The notes below the pieces were generated by a model that did not search any database, had not been told where the DNA came from, and saw only the letters and a program-made list of their open reading frames with translations. A DNA stretch of 64,000 bases from Anisodus tanguticus. Taxonomy: Eukaryota; Streptophyta; Magnoliopsida; Solanales; Solanaceae. Positions within the stretch are counted from its first letter, which is position 1. The number at the start of each line of letters is the position of its first letter. A program made the translations under genes and the position numbers. Below, piece after piece: positions 48,038 to 61,430 of this stretch. Location of the stretch: the NCBI GenBank assembly GCA_034509755.1, contig CM067555.1:26610142-26674141 (forward strand), written 5' to 3'.

Positions 48038-49631
48038 ATAATTCTTTTCGTTTGGTTTCCATGTTCCTCCTCCGTGTCCACAAATAAGTGGTTTTTCTTT
48101 ATCTATATCCTCTTTATCATAGGCTATGAGGATCGCTCCCCATCCTATATCACTTGCATCGTTGAATAGTTCTAATTGGTCTTTTTCAGCTTGGTATTCG
48201 TGCTTTGGTAACGATTTTACCTTTTCCTTGATATCTTTTATAGCGTTAGTGTGTTCTTGCTTCCATTCAAAGGTTATGTTTTTCTTTATTAATTCTTGTA
48301 GTGGTTTTCTTAAGAGTGGTAAATCCTTTATGTGATCCGAAGCATAATTTATTATTCCTAAGAATTGTTGTACCTCTTTTTTACTTTCTAATTTTTCCTT
48401 AAAGTTTTTTTATCTTTGTTACTATATGATCATGTAATTGTAATCCTTGGTTATCTATGACATATCCTAGATATTCAATACTATTTTTAAATATCTCGGA
48501 TTTCTTTTTCGATAGTAGTATTCCGTGTTGTTTTATGGTTACTATAAATTTTTCTAGGTGTTTTATATGATCATTTAGATTATCACTAAATATTAATATA
48601 TCGTCAACATATACTATACAAGTTAATGTTCTAAATACCTGATCCATTCTTATCTGGAATATCTGTGGTGCATTTTTTAATCCAAATGGTAATACGTTCC
48701 ATTCGTAGTGTCCTTGAGGGGCACTAAAGGCTGTTAAGGGTTTTGATTCTTTAGTCATTTGTATTTGCCAAAAACCACTTTTACAGTCAAACTTGCTAAA
48801 CCATTTTTTATTTCCTAATCTGTTAATAAGGTTTCTTTTATATGGTAAAAAATATCCGTCAAATATAGTTTTCTTGTTTAGTTCTCTATAATCTATTACC
48901 ATTCCTGCTGTTCCTCTTTTCTGTTCGCTATGTTTCCTTACTAAAAAGGTTGGGCTACTATGTGGGCTTTTACTCTCTTGTATTAGTTTTAAATCTAACA
49001 ATTCCTTTAGTTGGGCTTTAAATTCCTCTTGGTCTGTTGGGCTGTATCTGATAGGTTTTGATCTTACTATTTCATTTTCGTTTATCAGTTTTATTTCTGC
49101 ATATATTTTTTCTCTTTCCCATAATTGGATTGGATTTTCTCCAAAGTTAGTTTTTAAAGTACTCACATATTTTTCTTTTAATAATTGTAGGTTATTATTT
49201 CTATCACTTTTTATAGTACATAATCTTAATGTATGTATTGGTAATATTCTTTTTAATACTATCCATTTATTATAGGGTGTTTGTAAGCTAAAAGTGTTAC
49301 TATCTATAACTTGCGTTTTAAAGTAATCTAGGAAGTTATTACCTAATAACACTTGCTGTTTCATATTATCCAATTGATATATTATTGGTAATCCGAATAT
49401 GGTTTTTCCTAATATTATTCTCATGTTTTCTCGCTATTATATCTAATTCTATTGATTGCTCATTGAATCCCGATACTTTAGCTCTATGTGTTCGGTTCTC
49501 TTCCATCCGTGTGGTTCTAATACCTCTTTTCTAGCTAAGCATAAGTTCGCTCCGCTATCAATAAAGATTTTTTGTTTTATCATTTTGTTAGGCTTGTATT
49601 CTATATGGGCTTCTATATAGATTGCTATCAT
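48038..49631 (-). pseudogene. Protease-RT-RNase H, unit 9 (longest open stretch)
   Basis: A 341-codon stretch (48399-49424) is the longest viral frame in the window. It runs from late protease through the linker, YRELNKKT, motif A, motif B and YVDD to LGYVIDNQGLQL, and ends only at the extra T near 48,410. The protease start with DSG (49449-49631) is in another frame. This copy shows best what the domain looks like, but RNase H is shifted and truncated. Confidence 0.92.
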
Positions 49632-49994
49632 TTATCCGATATTCATATCTCTTAACCTCTACATCCCGTTCATATCCTCTTACCTCTCGACTAATATCTT
49701 CATCGATCATTAGTATTTGAATCTGTTTTCTTATCTCGATAAGTTTCCAGTTTATTTCGCTTAATCTTTCCATTATTCTTCCTAGGCTTTTTGTAACCTT
49801 TTTATGTCTATCCAAATAATATTTGTTCCCCTGTTTCACTAGTAGTTGAAGTCATAACTAGTTTGTATCTATTGTATTGGTTGCATTGTATCCAATAATC
49901 TCTTTCTTCTAATAATTTGTTTTTCTGTCTTTCTAATAATTTCATTTTATTCAAGAAGTTTCACTTTCGATTGTTGGTTAATGAACTCGGACAT
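49632..49994 (-). pseudogene. Small coiled-coil ORF, unit 9
   Basis: C-terminal two thirds open (49588-49839). The N-terminal part is shifted near 49,830, 49,953 and 49,969. Confidence 0.66.
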
Positions 49995-50765
49995 TTTCTA
50001 AGTCTCGATTCATTTACCTCATCCGTTTGACTTACATAAAAGTCTTCTTCATATTCATACCATTTATCATTGACTTATTTAATCTGTTGCAAACTCATTA
50101 TAAATTGCGTAGTATTTACGTATTTTATTCCTTTTTTCTTTAGTTTTGGGCATTTATTCGCATAATGTCCCTTCTCATTGCAATTCCAAAGCATGTACAC
50201 TCTTTCGCATTTTCTCGTGTTAATTGGTTTTACGAATTTTCTCTTTTTGAACTTTCGCTTATACCTAAATTTTTTCCCGGTTTCGGGGTATTCTTATATC
50301 TTTTAAATCTCTTTGTTCTATATGTTTTGCGATAAGGCTTGTTGTTATAATCTTGTCTATTATAATTTTTATAATTATTTTTCCTATATCTCTTTGTTTG
50401 ATATCTTTTGTTATGCTTTTTATATTTTTTCTCCTTTCTCTTGTCATCGCATCCGAATATTAATCTTTTTTTCGTAAATCCACATATTTCTCTTAATCCT
50501 AATTTTTTTTATCTCTTTTAATCTTTTGTTGCATCCTAAACTCTTCGCATTTTCTCATTAGGTATGCTCGCAATACTCGGTCATCTATATAAGGAGCCTC
50601 TCGTAATCCGAAAAGGCATTCGAAAAATTTGAGAGAACTTCAATACAACTCTTCGATTAAGAATTCATATGTTAAACTCTTCCATAGTCTATAATCCAAA
50701 TCGGTGAGATTATCATAATACCGAGAAGAAAACACTTTGAGAGATTATAATTATTACCATATCGT
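49945..50765 (-). pseudogene. Coat-protein C-terminal region, unit 9
   Basis: Same layout. Knuckle broken near 50,188. Extra T near 50,470. Confidence 0.7.
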
Positions 50766-51201
50766 CAATAAACTAACACCTTAGTGAGAATCTCAGAGGA
50801 TATTCCGTCGAGAATTCCCTGTGCACCTAGGCCAAAGATCCCGCAAGTCCGAGGAAGGAGAAGGGAGGCAGAGCTGTGGTGAGGTTGATATCTCCGTGAT
50901 CCGAGAATTTGATTAAGAGGTATGTTTTCCGAATACTATGTTCTTAATTATTATCCGGATAAATGTTAGTCTCTCGCAATTATGATTCTCATACCGATTA
51001 GAGATTATAGACTTTATTTCAAAATATGAAATTTGAGTTAAGACTACGCAAACCCCTATTACATGCTTATTGTTTGATAAACTTGATAGACTCGAGAAAA
51101 CTTTATCAACCTACCGTCCGTTATCCTACCCTCTATTAGATGATGAAAAGATCCGCCCGTAAATTGGTATCAAAGCCTCGTAAAAGGATTAAAATTGTAA
51201 G

Positions 51202-51534
51202 ATGAAAACAAATTATGCGTTTAGAAATGTTACCTTGATGAATAAATTACTACGGAAAAGACGTGAGATTAGACATGTTTTGGTAAAATATAGAGACGAA
51301 AATGATAGATTATTAAGAATCGAGGAAGCAATATTAGCTATAAGACGAAAAACGGACTTACCGTATGAAAAATGTTTTGATAATGAGTATAGTACACACT
51401 TAGAAGATTTTATGATAATGTACAGGAGAATGATAGAAATCAACACTAGAATATATGAACAAAATGCTTTGACAAATGATTTAGAAGCTCGATATAAGAA
51501 TGGAGATAGAACATTATGGATGAACAAATATTAA
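51202..51534 (+). CDS. Pararetrovirus ORF1, unit 9 (110 codons, altered end)
   Basis: Same gctcgat change at the CTG as in unit 7, giving the same altered tail. Confidence 0.75.
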   Translation: MKTNYAFRNVTLMNKLLRKRREIRHVLVKYRDENDRLLRIEEAILAIRRKTDLPYEKCFDNEYSTHLEDFMIMYRRMIEINTRIYEQNALTNDLEARYKNGDRTLWMNKY

Positions 51535-51591
51535 TAGAACATCAATATAAGTTGGAAGATCTCGAATAGTAGCAGTAAAAACCTCTTAAAT

Positions 51592-53184
51592 ATAATTCTT
51601 TTCGTTTGGTTTCCATGTTCCTCCTCCGTGTCCACAAATAAGTGGTTTTTCTTTATCTATATCCTCTTTATCATAGGCTATGAGGATCGCTCCCCATCCT
51701 ATATCACTTGCATCGTTGAATAGTTCTAATTGGTCTTTTCAGTTGGTATTCTGTGCTTTGGTAACGATTTTACCTTTTCCTTGATATCTTTTATAGCGTT
51801 AGTGTGTTCTTGCTTCCATTCAAAGGTTATGTTTTTCTTTATTAATTCTTGTAGTGGTTTTCTTAAGAGTGGTAAATCCTTTATGTGATCCGAAGCATAA
51901 TTTATTATTCCTAAGAATTGTTGTACCTCTTTTTTACTTTCTAATTTTTCCTTAAAGTTTTTTTATCTTTGTTACTATATGATCATGTAATTGTAATCCT
52001 TGGTTATCTATGACATATCCTAGATATTCAATACTATTTTTAAATATCTCGGATTTCTTTTCTGATAGTAGTATTCCGTGTTGTTTTATGGTTACTATAA
52101 ATTTTTCTAGGTGTTTTATATGATCATTTAGATTATCACTAAATATTAATATATCGTCAACATATACTATACAAGTTAATGTTCTAAATACCTGATCCAT
52201 TCTTATCTGGAATATCTGTGGTGCATTTTTTAATCCAAATGGTAATACGTTCCATTCGTAGTGTCCTTGAGGGGCACTAAAGGCTGTTAAGGGTTTTGAT
52301 TCTTTAGTCATTTGTATTTGCCAAAAACCACTTTTACAGTCAAACTTGCTAAACCATTTTTTATTTCCTAATCTGTTAATAAGGTTTCTTTTATATGGTA
52401 AAAAATATCCGTCAAATATAGTTTTCTTGTTTAGTTCTCTATAATCTATTACCATTCCGGCTGTTCCTCTTTTCTGTTCGCTATGTTTCCTTACTAAAAA
52501 GGTTGGGCTACTATGTGGGCTTTTACTCTCTTGTATTAGTTTTAAATCTAACAATTCCTTTAGTTGGGCTTTAAATTCCTCTTGGTCTGTTGGGCTGTAT
52601 CTGATAGGTTTTGATCTTACTATTTCATTTTCGTTTATCGCTTTATTTTCGCATATATTTTTTCTCTTTCCCATAATTGGATTGGATTTTCTCCAAAGTT
52701 AGTTTTTAAAGTACTCACATATTTTTCTTTTAATAATTGTAGGTTATTATTTCTATCACTTTTTATAGTACATAATCTTAATGTATGTATTGGTAATATT
52801 CTTTTTAATACTATCCATTTATTATAGGGTGTTTGTAAGCTAAAAGTGTTACTATCTATAACTTGCGTTTTAAAGTAATCTAGGAAGTTATTACCTAATA
52901 ACACTTGTCGTTTCATATTATCCAATTGATATATTATTGGTAATCCGAATATGGTTTTTCCTAATATTATTCTCATGTTTTCTCGCTATTATATCTAATT
53001 CTATTGATTGCTCATTGAATCCCGATACTTTAGCTCTATGTGTTCGGTTCTCTTCCATCCGTGTGGTTCTAATACCTCTTTTCTAGCTAAGCATAAGTCT
53101 CGCTCCGCTATCAATAAAGATTTTTTGTTTTATCATTTTGTTAGGCTTGTATTCTATATGGGCTTCTATATAGATTGCTATCAT
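51592..53184 (-). pseudogene. Protease-RT-RNase H, unit 10
   Basis: A 240-codon RT stretch (51952-52674) carries all RT motifs through YVDD. A 113-codon stretch (52635-52976) covers protease end and linker. The protease start is out of frame (changes near 52,980, 53,045 and 53,100). Confidence 0.9.
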
Positions 53185-53546
53185 TTATCCGATATTCATA
53201 TCTCTTAACCTCTACATCCCGTTCATATCCTCTTACCTCTCGACTAATATCTTCATCGATCATTAGTATTTGAATCGTTTTCTTATCTCGATAAGTTTCA
53301 GTTTATTTCGCTTAATCTTTCCATTATTCTTCCTAGGCTTTTTGTAACCTTTTTATGTCTATCCAAATAATATTTGTTCCCCGTTTCACTAGTAGTTGAA
53401 GTCATAACTAGTTTGTATCTATTGTATTGGTTGCATTGTATCCAATAATCTCTTTCTTCTAATAATTTGTTTTTCTCGTCTTTCTAATAATTTCATTTTA
53501 TTCAAGAAGTTTCACTTTCTCGATTGTTGGTTAATGAACTGGACAT
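53185..53546 (-). pseudogene. Small coiled-coil ORF, unit 10
   Basis: Broken near 53,277, 53,300, 53,382, 53,477 and 53,504. No long open stretch remains. Confidence 0.64.
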
Positions 53547-54320
53547 TTTCTAAGTCTCGATTCATTTACCTCATCTCGTTTGACTTACATAAAAGTCTTC
53601 TTCATATTCATACCATTTATCATTGACTTATTTAATCTGTTGCAAACTCATTATAAATTGCGTAGTATTTACGTATTTTATTCCTTTTTTCTTTAGTTTT
53701 GGGCATTTATTCGCATAATGTCCCTTCTCATTGCAATTCCAAAGCATGTACACTCTTTCGCATTTTCTCGTGTTAATTGGTTTTACGAATTTTCTCTTTT
53801 TGAACTTTCGCTTATACCTAAATTTTTTCCGGTTTCGGGGTATTCTTATATCTTTTAAATCTCTTTGTTCTATATGTTTTGCGATAAGGCTTGTTGTTAT
53901 AATCTTGTCTATTATAATTTTTATAATTATTTTTCCTATATCTCTTTGTTTGATATCTTTTGTTATGCTTTTTATATTTTTTCTCCTTTCTCTTGTCATC
54001 GCATCCGAATATTAATCTTTTTTCTCGTAAATCCACATATTTCTCTTAATCCTAATTTTTTTTATCTCTTTTAATCTTTTGTTGCATCCTAAACTCTTCG
54101 CATTTTCTCATTAGGTATGCTCGCAATACTCGGTCATCTATATAAGGAGCCTCTCTCGTAATCCGAAAAGGCATTCGAAAAATTTGAGAGAACTTCAATA
54201 CAACTCTTCGATTAAGAATTCATATGTTAAACTCTTCCATAGTCTATAATCCAAATCGGTGAGATTATCATAATACCGTAGAAGAAAACACTTTGAGAGA
54301 TTATAATTATTACCATATCA
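53497..54320 (-). pseudogene. Coat-protein C-terminal region, unit 10
   Basis: A 123-codon stretch (53628-53999) like that of unit 7. Confidence 0.72.
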
Positions 54321-54757
54321 GTCAATAAACTAACACCTTAGTGAGAATCTCGAGGATATTCCGTCGAGAATTCCTGTGCACCTAGGCCAAAGATCCCGCA
54401 AGTCCGAGGAAGGAGAAGGGAGGCAGAGCCTGGGTGAGGTTGATATCTCCCGTGATCCGAGAATTTGATTAAGAGGTATGTTTTCCGAATACTATGTTCT
54501 TAATTATTATCCGGATAAATGTTAGTCTCTCGCAATTATGATTCTCATACCGATTAGAGATTATAGACTTTATTTCAAAATATGAAATTTGAGTTAAGAC
54601 TACGCAAACCCCTATTACATGCTTATTGTTTGATAAACTTGATAGACTCGAGAAAACTTTATCAACCTACCGTCCGTTATCCTACCCTCTATTAGATGAT
54701 GAAAAGATCCGCCCGTAAATTGGTATCAAAGCCTCGTAAAAGGATTAAAATTGTAAG

Positions 54758-55078
54758 ATGAAAACAAATTATGCGTTTAGAAATGTTACCTTGATGAATA
54801 AATTACTACGGAAAAGACGTGAGATTAGACATGTTTTGGTAAAATATAGAGACGAAAATGATAGATTATTAAGAATCGAGGAAGCAATATTAGCTATAAG
54901 ACGAAAAACGGACTTACCGTATGAAAAATGTTTTGATAATGAGTATAGTACACACTTAGAAGATTTTATGATAATGTACAGGAGAATGATAGAAATCAAC
55001 ACTAGAATATATGAACAAAATGCTTTGACAAATGATTTAGAAGCCGATATAAGAATGGAGATAGAACATTATGGATGA
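54758..55078 (+). CDS. Pararetrovirus ORF1, unit 10 (106 codons, full)
   Basis: Full-length. The CTG reads CCG, a silent change within the Ala-Asp codons. Confidence 0.78.
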   Translation: MKTNYAFRNVTLMNKLLRKRREIRHVLVKYRDENDRLLRIEEAILAIRRKTDLPYEKCFDNEYSTHLEDFMIMYRRMIEINTRIYEQNALTNDLEADIRMEIEHYG

Positions 55079-55146
55079 ACAAATATTAATAGAACATCAA
55101 TATAAGTTGGAAGATCTCGAATAGTAGCAGTAAAAACCTCTTAAAT

Positions 55147-56742
55147 ATAATTCTTTTCGTTTGGTTTCCATGTTCCTCCTCCGTGTCCACAAATAAGTGG
55201 TTTTTCTTTATCTATATCCTCTTTATCATAGGCTATGAGGATCGCTCCCCATCCTATATCACTTGCATCGTTGAATAGTTCTAATTGGTCTTTTTCAGTT
55301 GGTATTCTGTGCTTTGGTAACGATTTTACCTTTTCCTTGATATCTTTTATAGCGTTAGTGTGTTCTTGCTTCCATTCAAAGGTTATGTTTTTCTTTATTA
55401 ATTCTTGTAGTGGTTTTCTTAAGAGTGGTAAATCCTTTATGTGATCCGAAGCATAATTTATTATTCCTAAGAATTGTTGTACCTCTTTTTTACTTTCTAA
55501 TTTTTCCTTAAAGTTTTTTTATCTTTGTTACTATATGATCATGTAATTGTAATCCTTGGTTATCTATGACATATCCTAGATATTCAATACTATTTTTAAA
55601 TATCTCGGATTTCTTTTTCGATAGTAGTATTCCGTGTTGTTTTATGGTTACTATAAATTTTTCTAGGTGTTTTATATGATCATTTAGATTATCACTAAAT
55701 ATTAATATATCGTCAACATATACTATACAAGTTAATGTTCTAAATACCGATCCATTCTTATCCGGAATATCCGTGGTGCATTTTTTAATCCAAATGGTAA
55801 TACGTTCCATTCGTAGTGTCCTTGAGGGGCACTAAAGGTCGTTAAGGGTTTTGATTCTTTAGTCATTTGTATTTGCCAAAAACCACTTTTACAGTCAAAC
55901 TTGCTAAACCATTTTTTATTTCCTAATCTGTTAATAAGGTTTCTTTTATATGGTAAAAAATATCCGTCAAATATAGTTTTCTTGTTTAGTTCTCTATAAT
56001 CTATTACCATTCCTATTTGTTCCTCTTTTTCGTTCGCTATGTTTCCTTACTAAAAAGGTTGGGCTACTATGTGGGCTTTTACTCTCTTGTATTAGTTTTA
56101 AATCTAACAATTCCTTTAGTTGGGCTTTAAATTCCTCTTGGTCCGTTGGGTCGTATCCGATAGGTTTTGATCTTACTATTTCATTTTCGTTTATCGCCTT
56201 TTTATTTCTGCATATATTTTTTCTCTTTCCCATAATTGGATTGGATTTTCTCCAAAGTTAGTTTTTAAAGTACTCACATATTTTTCTTTTAATAATTGTA
56301 GGTTATTATTTCTATCACTTTTTATAGTACATAATCTTAATGTATGTATTGGTAATATTCTTTTTAATACTATCCATTTATTATAGGGTGTTTGTAAGCT
56401 AAAAGTGTTACTATCTATAACTTGCGTTTTAAAGTAATCTAGGAAGTTATTACCTAATAACACTTGCTGTTTCATATTATCCAATTGATATATTATTGGT
56501 AATCTGAATATGGTTTTTCCTAATATTATTCTCATGTTTTCTGCTATTATATCTAATTCTATTGATTGCTCATTGAATCCTGATACTTTAGCTCTATGTG
56601 TTCTGGTTCTCTTCCATCTGTGTGGTTCTAATACCTCTTTTCTAGCTAAGCATAAGTCTGCTCCGCTATCAATAAAGATTTTTTGTTTTATCATTTTGTT
56701 AGGCTTGTATTCTATATGGGCTTCTATATAGATTGCTATCAT
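55147..56742 (-). pseudogene. Protease-RT-RNase H, unit 11
   Basis: Open stretches: 56191-56742 (183 codons, protease with DSG through linker), 55994-56233, 55732-56010 (RT motifs A and B) and 55508-55810 (YVDD region). The frame changes near 55,748, 55,838, 56,026 and 56,200. Confidence 0.9.
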
Positions 56743-57103
56743 TTATCCGATATTCATATCTCTTAACCTCTACATCCTGTTCATATCCTCTTACCTCTCG
56801 ACTAATATCTTCATCGATCATTAGTATTTGAATCTGTTTTCTTATCTCGATAAGTTTCAGTTTATTTCGCTTAATCTTTCCATTATTCTTCCTAGGCTTT
56901 TTGTAACCTTTTTATGTCTATCCAAATAATATTTGTTCCCTGTTTCACTAGTAGTTGAAGTCATAACTAGTTTGTATCTATTGTATTGGTTGCATTGTAT
57001 CCAATAATCTCTTTCTTCTAATAATTTGTTTTTCTGTCTTTCTAATAATTTCATTTTATTCGAAGAAGTTTCACTTTCGATTGTTGGTTAATGAACTGGA
57101 CAT
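56743..57103 (-). pseudogene. Small coiled-coil ORF, unit 11
   Basis: The middle is open (56857-57054). Both ends are shifted (near 56,857, 57,061 and 57,079). Confidence 0.66.
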
Positions 57104-57874
57104 TTTCTAAGTCCGATTCATTTACCTCATCCGTTTGACTTACATAAAAGTCTTCTTCATATTCATACCATTTATCATTGACTTATTTAATCTGTTGCAA
57201 ACTCATTATAAATTGCGTAGTATTTACGTATTTTATTCCTTTTTTCTTTAGTTTTGGGCATTTATTCGCATAATGTCCCTTCTCATTGCAATTCCAAGCA
57301 TGTACACTCTTTCGCATTTTCTCGTGTTAATTGGTTTTACGAATTTTCTCTTTTTGAACTTTCGCTTATACCTAAATTTTTTCCTGGTTTCTGGGGTATT
57401 CTTATATCTTTTAAATCTCTTTGTTCTATATGTTTTGCGATAAGGCTTGTTGTTATAATCTTGTCTATTATAATTTTTATAATTATTTTTCCTATATCTC
57501 TTTGTTTGATATCTTTTGTTATGCTTTTTATATTTTTTCTCCTTTCTCTTGTCATCGCATCCGAATATTAATCTTTTTTTCTCGTAAATCCACATATTTC
57601 TCTTAATCCTAATTTTTTTATCTCTTTTAATCTTTTGTTGCATCCTAAACTCTTCGCATTTTCTCATTAGGTATGCTCGCAATACTCGGTCATCTATATA
57701 AGGAGCCTCTCTGTAATCTGAAAAGGCATTCGAAAAATTTGAGAGAACTTCAATACAACTCTTCGATTAAGAATTCATATGTTAAACTCTTCCATAGTCT
57801 ATAATCCAAATCGGTGAGATTATCATAATACCGAGAGAAGAAAACACTTTGAGAGATTATAATTATTACCATAT
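57055..57874 (-). pseudogene. Coat-protein C-terminal region, unit 11 (longest open form)
   Basis: A 144-codon stretch (57248-57682), because a poly-T near 57,612 has seven T here and eight elsewhere. It shows the continuity of MRKCEEFRMQQKIK with the basic tract. The knuckle is shifted near 57,297. Confidence 0.76.
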
Positions 57875-58310
57875 CAGTCAATAAACTAACACCTTAGTGA
57901 GAATCTCAGAGGATATTCCGTCGAGAATTCCCAGGCACCTAGGCCAAAGATCCCGCAAGTCCGAGGAAGGAGAAGGGAGGCGAGCGGGGTGAGGTTGATA
58001 TCTCCTGTGATCCGAGAATTTGATTAAGAGGTATGTTTTCCAGAATACTATGTTCTTAATTATTATACGGATAAATGTTAGTCTCTGCAATTATGATTCT
58101 CATGCGATTAGAGATTATAGACTTTATTTCAAAATATGAAATTTGAGTTAAGACTACGCAAACCCCTATTACATGCTTATTGTTTGATAAACTTGATAGA
58201 CTCGAGAAAACTTTATCAACCTACCGTCCGTTATCCTACCCTCTATTAGATGATGAAAAGATCCGCCCGTAAATTGGTATCAAAGCACGTAAAAGGATTA
58301 AAATTGTAAG

Positions 58311-58631
58311 ATGAAAACAAATTATGCGTTTAGAAATGTTACCTTGATGAATAAATTACTACGGAAAAGACGTGAGATTAGACATGTTTTGGTAAAATAT
58401 AGAGACGAAAATGATAGATTATTAAGAATCGAGGAAGCAATATTAGCTATAAGACGAAAAACGGACTTACCGTATGAAAAATGTTTTGATAATGAGTATA
58501 GTACACACTTAGAAGATTTTATGATAATGTACAGGAGAATGATAGAAATCAACACTAGAATATATGAACAAAATGCTTTGACAAATGATTTAGAAGCTGA
58601 TATAAGAATGGAGATAGAACATTATGGATGA
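58311..58631 (+). CDS. Pararetrovirus ORF1, unit 11 (106 codons, full)
   Basis: Full-length, same protein as unit 8. Confidence 0.78.
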   Translation: MKTNYAFRNVTLMNKLLRKRREIRHVLVKYRDENDRLLRIEEAILAIRRKTDLPYEKCFDNEYSTHLEDFMIMYRRMIEINTRIYEQNALTNDLEADIRMEIEHYG

Positions 58632-58699
58632 ACAAATATTAATAGAACATCAATATAAGTTGGAAGATCTCAGAATAGTAGCAGAAAAACCTCTTAAAT

Positions 58700-60297
58700 A
58701 TAATTCTTTTCGTTTGGTTTCCATGTTCCTCCTCCGTGTCCACAAATAAGTGGTTTTTCTTTATCTATATCCTCTTTATCATAGGCTATGAGGACTGCTC
58801 CCCATCCTATATCACTTGCATCAGTGAATAGTTCTAATTGGTCTTTTTCAGTTGGTATTCTGTGCTTTGGTAACGATTTTACCTTTTCCTTGATATCTTT
58901 TATAGCGTTAGTGTGTTCTTGCTTCCATTCAAAGGTTATGTTTTTCTTTATTAATTCTTGTAGTGGTTTTCTTAAGAGTGGTAAATCCTTTATGTGATCC
59001 GAAGCATAATTTATTATTCCTAAGAATTGTTGTACCTCTTTTTTACTTTCTAATTTTTCCTTAAAGTTTTTTTATCTTTGTTACTATATGATCATGTAAT
59101 TGTAATCCTTGGTTATCTATGACATATCCTAGATATTCAATACTATTTTTAAATATCTCGGATTTCTTTTCTGATAGTAGTATTCCGTGTTGTTTTATGG
59201 TTACTATAAATTTTTCTAGGTGTTTTATATGATCATTTAGATTATCACTAAATATTAATATATCGTCAACATATACTATACAAGTTAATGTTCTAAATAC
59301 CTGATCCATTCTTATCTGGAATATCTGTGGTGCATTTTTTAATCCAAATGGTAATACGTTCCATTCGTAGTGTCCTTGAGGGGCACTAAAGGTCACATTA
59401 AGGGTTTTGATTCTTTAGTCATTTGTATTTGCCAAAAACCACTTTTACAGTCAAACTTGCTAAACCATTTTTTATTTCCTAATCTGTTAATAAGGTTTCT
59501 TTTATATGGTAAAAAATATCCGTCAAATATAGTTTTCTTGTTTAGTTCTCTATAATCTATTACCATTAAAATTTGTTCCTCTTTTCTGTTCGCTATGTTT
59601 CCTTACTAAAAAGGTTGGGCTACTATGTGGGCTTTTACTCTCTTGTATTAGTTTTAAATCTAACAATTCCTTTAGTTGGGCTTTAAATTCCTCTTGGTCT
59701 GTTGGGTTTGTATCGATAGGTTTTGATCTTACTATTTCATTTTCGTTTATCGAGTTTTATTTACGCATATATTTTTTCTCTTTCCCATAATTGGATTGGA
59801 TTTTCTCCAAAGTTAGTTTTTAAAGTACTCACATATTTTTCTTTTAATAATTGTAGGTTATTATTTCTATCACTTTTTATAGTACATAATCTTAATGTAT
59901 GTATTGGTAATATTCTTTTTAATACTATCCATTTATTATAGGGTGTTTGTAAGCTAAAAGTGTTACTATCTATAACTTGCGTTTTAAAGTAATCTAGGAA
60001 GTTATTACCTAATAACACTTGCTGTTTCATATTATCCAATTGATATATTATTGGTAATCTGAATATGGTTTTTCCTAATATTATTCTCATGTTTTCTGCT
60101 ATTATATCTAATTCTATTGATTGCTCATTGAATCCTGATACTTTAGCTCTATGTGTTCTGGTTCTCTTCCATCTGTGTGGTTCTAATACCTCTTTTCTAG
60201 CTAAGCATAAGTCTGCTCCGCTATCAATAAAGATTTTTTGTTTTATCATTTTGTTAGGCTTGTATTCTATATGGGCTTCTATATAGATTGCTATCAT
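58700..60297 (-). pseudogene. Protease-RT-RNase H, unit 12
   Basis: Open stretches: 59761-60297 (178 codons, protease with DSG through QLWEREKIYA) and 59061-59396 (motif B and YVDD). Motif A is between, broken near 59,390, 59,566 and 59,710. Confidence 0.9.
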
Positions 60298-60661
60298 TTA
60301 TCCGATATTCATATCTCTTAACCTCTACATCTGTTCATATCCTCTTACCTCTCGACTAATATCTTCATCGATCATTAGTATTTGAATCTGTTTTCTTATC
60401 TCGATAAGTTTCCAGTTTATTTCGCTTAATCTTTCCATTATTCTTCCTAGGTTTTTTGTAACCTTTTTATGTCTATCCAAATAATATTTGTTCCCTGTTT
60501 CACTAGTAGTTGAAGTCATAACTAGTTTGTATCTATTGTATTGGTTGCATTGTATCCAATAATCTCTTTCTTCTAATAATTTGTTTTTTCTGTCTTTCTA
60601 ATAATTTCATTTTATTCAGAAGAAGTTTCACTTTCTGATTGTTGGTTAATGAACTGGACAT
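60298..60661 (-). pseudogene. Small coiled-coil ORF, unit 12
   Basis: Open from an internal Met for 64 codons (60325-60519). The N-terminus is shifted by an extra T near 60,587, and the 11-bp deletion is present. Confidence 0.66.
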
Positions 60662-61430
60662 TTTCTAAGTCTGATTCATTTACCTCATCTGTTTGACTTA
60701 CATAAAAGTCTTCTTCATATTCATACCATTTATCATTGACTTATTTAATCTGTTGCAAACTCATTATAAATTGCGTAGTATTTACGTATTTTATTCCTTT
60801 TTCTTTAGTTTTGGGCATTTATTCGCATAATGTCCCTTCTCATTGCAATTCCAGCATGTACACTCTTTCGCATTTTCTGTGTTAATTGGTTTTACGAATT
60901 TTCTCTTTTTGAACTTTCGCTTATACCTAAATTTTTTCCTGGTTTCTGGGGTATTCTTATATCTTTTAAATCTCTTTGTTCTATATGTTTTGCGATAAGG
61001 CTTGTTGTTATAATCTTGTCTATTATAATTTTTATAATTATTTTTCCTATATCTCTTTGTTTGATATCTTTTGTTATGCTTTTTATATTTTTTCTCCTTT
61101 CTCTTGTCATCGCATCCGAATATTAATCTTTTTTCTGTAAATCCACATATTTCTCTTAATCCTAATTTTTTTTATCTCTTTTAATCTTTTGTTGCATCCT
61201 AAACTCTTCGCATTTTCTCATTAGGTATGCTCGCAATACTCGGTCATCTATATAAGGAGCCTCTCATGTAATACGAAAAGGCATTCGAAAAATTTGAGAG
61301 AACTTCAATACAACTCTTCGATTAAGAATTCATATGTTAAACTCTTCCATAGTCTATAATCCAAATCGGTGAGATTATCATAATACCAGAGAAGAAAACA
61401 CTTTGAGAGATTATAATTATTACCATATCA
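60612..61430 (-). pseudogene. Coat-protein C-terminal region, unit 12
   Basis: The knuckle is intact near 60,845. One T is missing in the poly-T near 60,800, and the shared stops remain. Confidence 0.74.

Larger units (their letters stand above)
48038..51591. repeat. Array unit 9 (type B)
   Basis: 3,554 bp. Primer site at 51165-51176. First of three consecutive units (9-11) with cctaggcttttt near 49,787. Confidence 0.92.
51592..55146. repeat. Array unit 10 (type B)
   Basis: 3,555 bp. Primer site at 54721-54732. Confidence 0.92.
55147..58699. repeat. Array unit 11 (type B)
   Basis: 3,553 bp. Primer site at 58275-58286. Last of the three units with cctaggcttttt (56,896). Confidence 0.92.
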
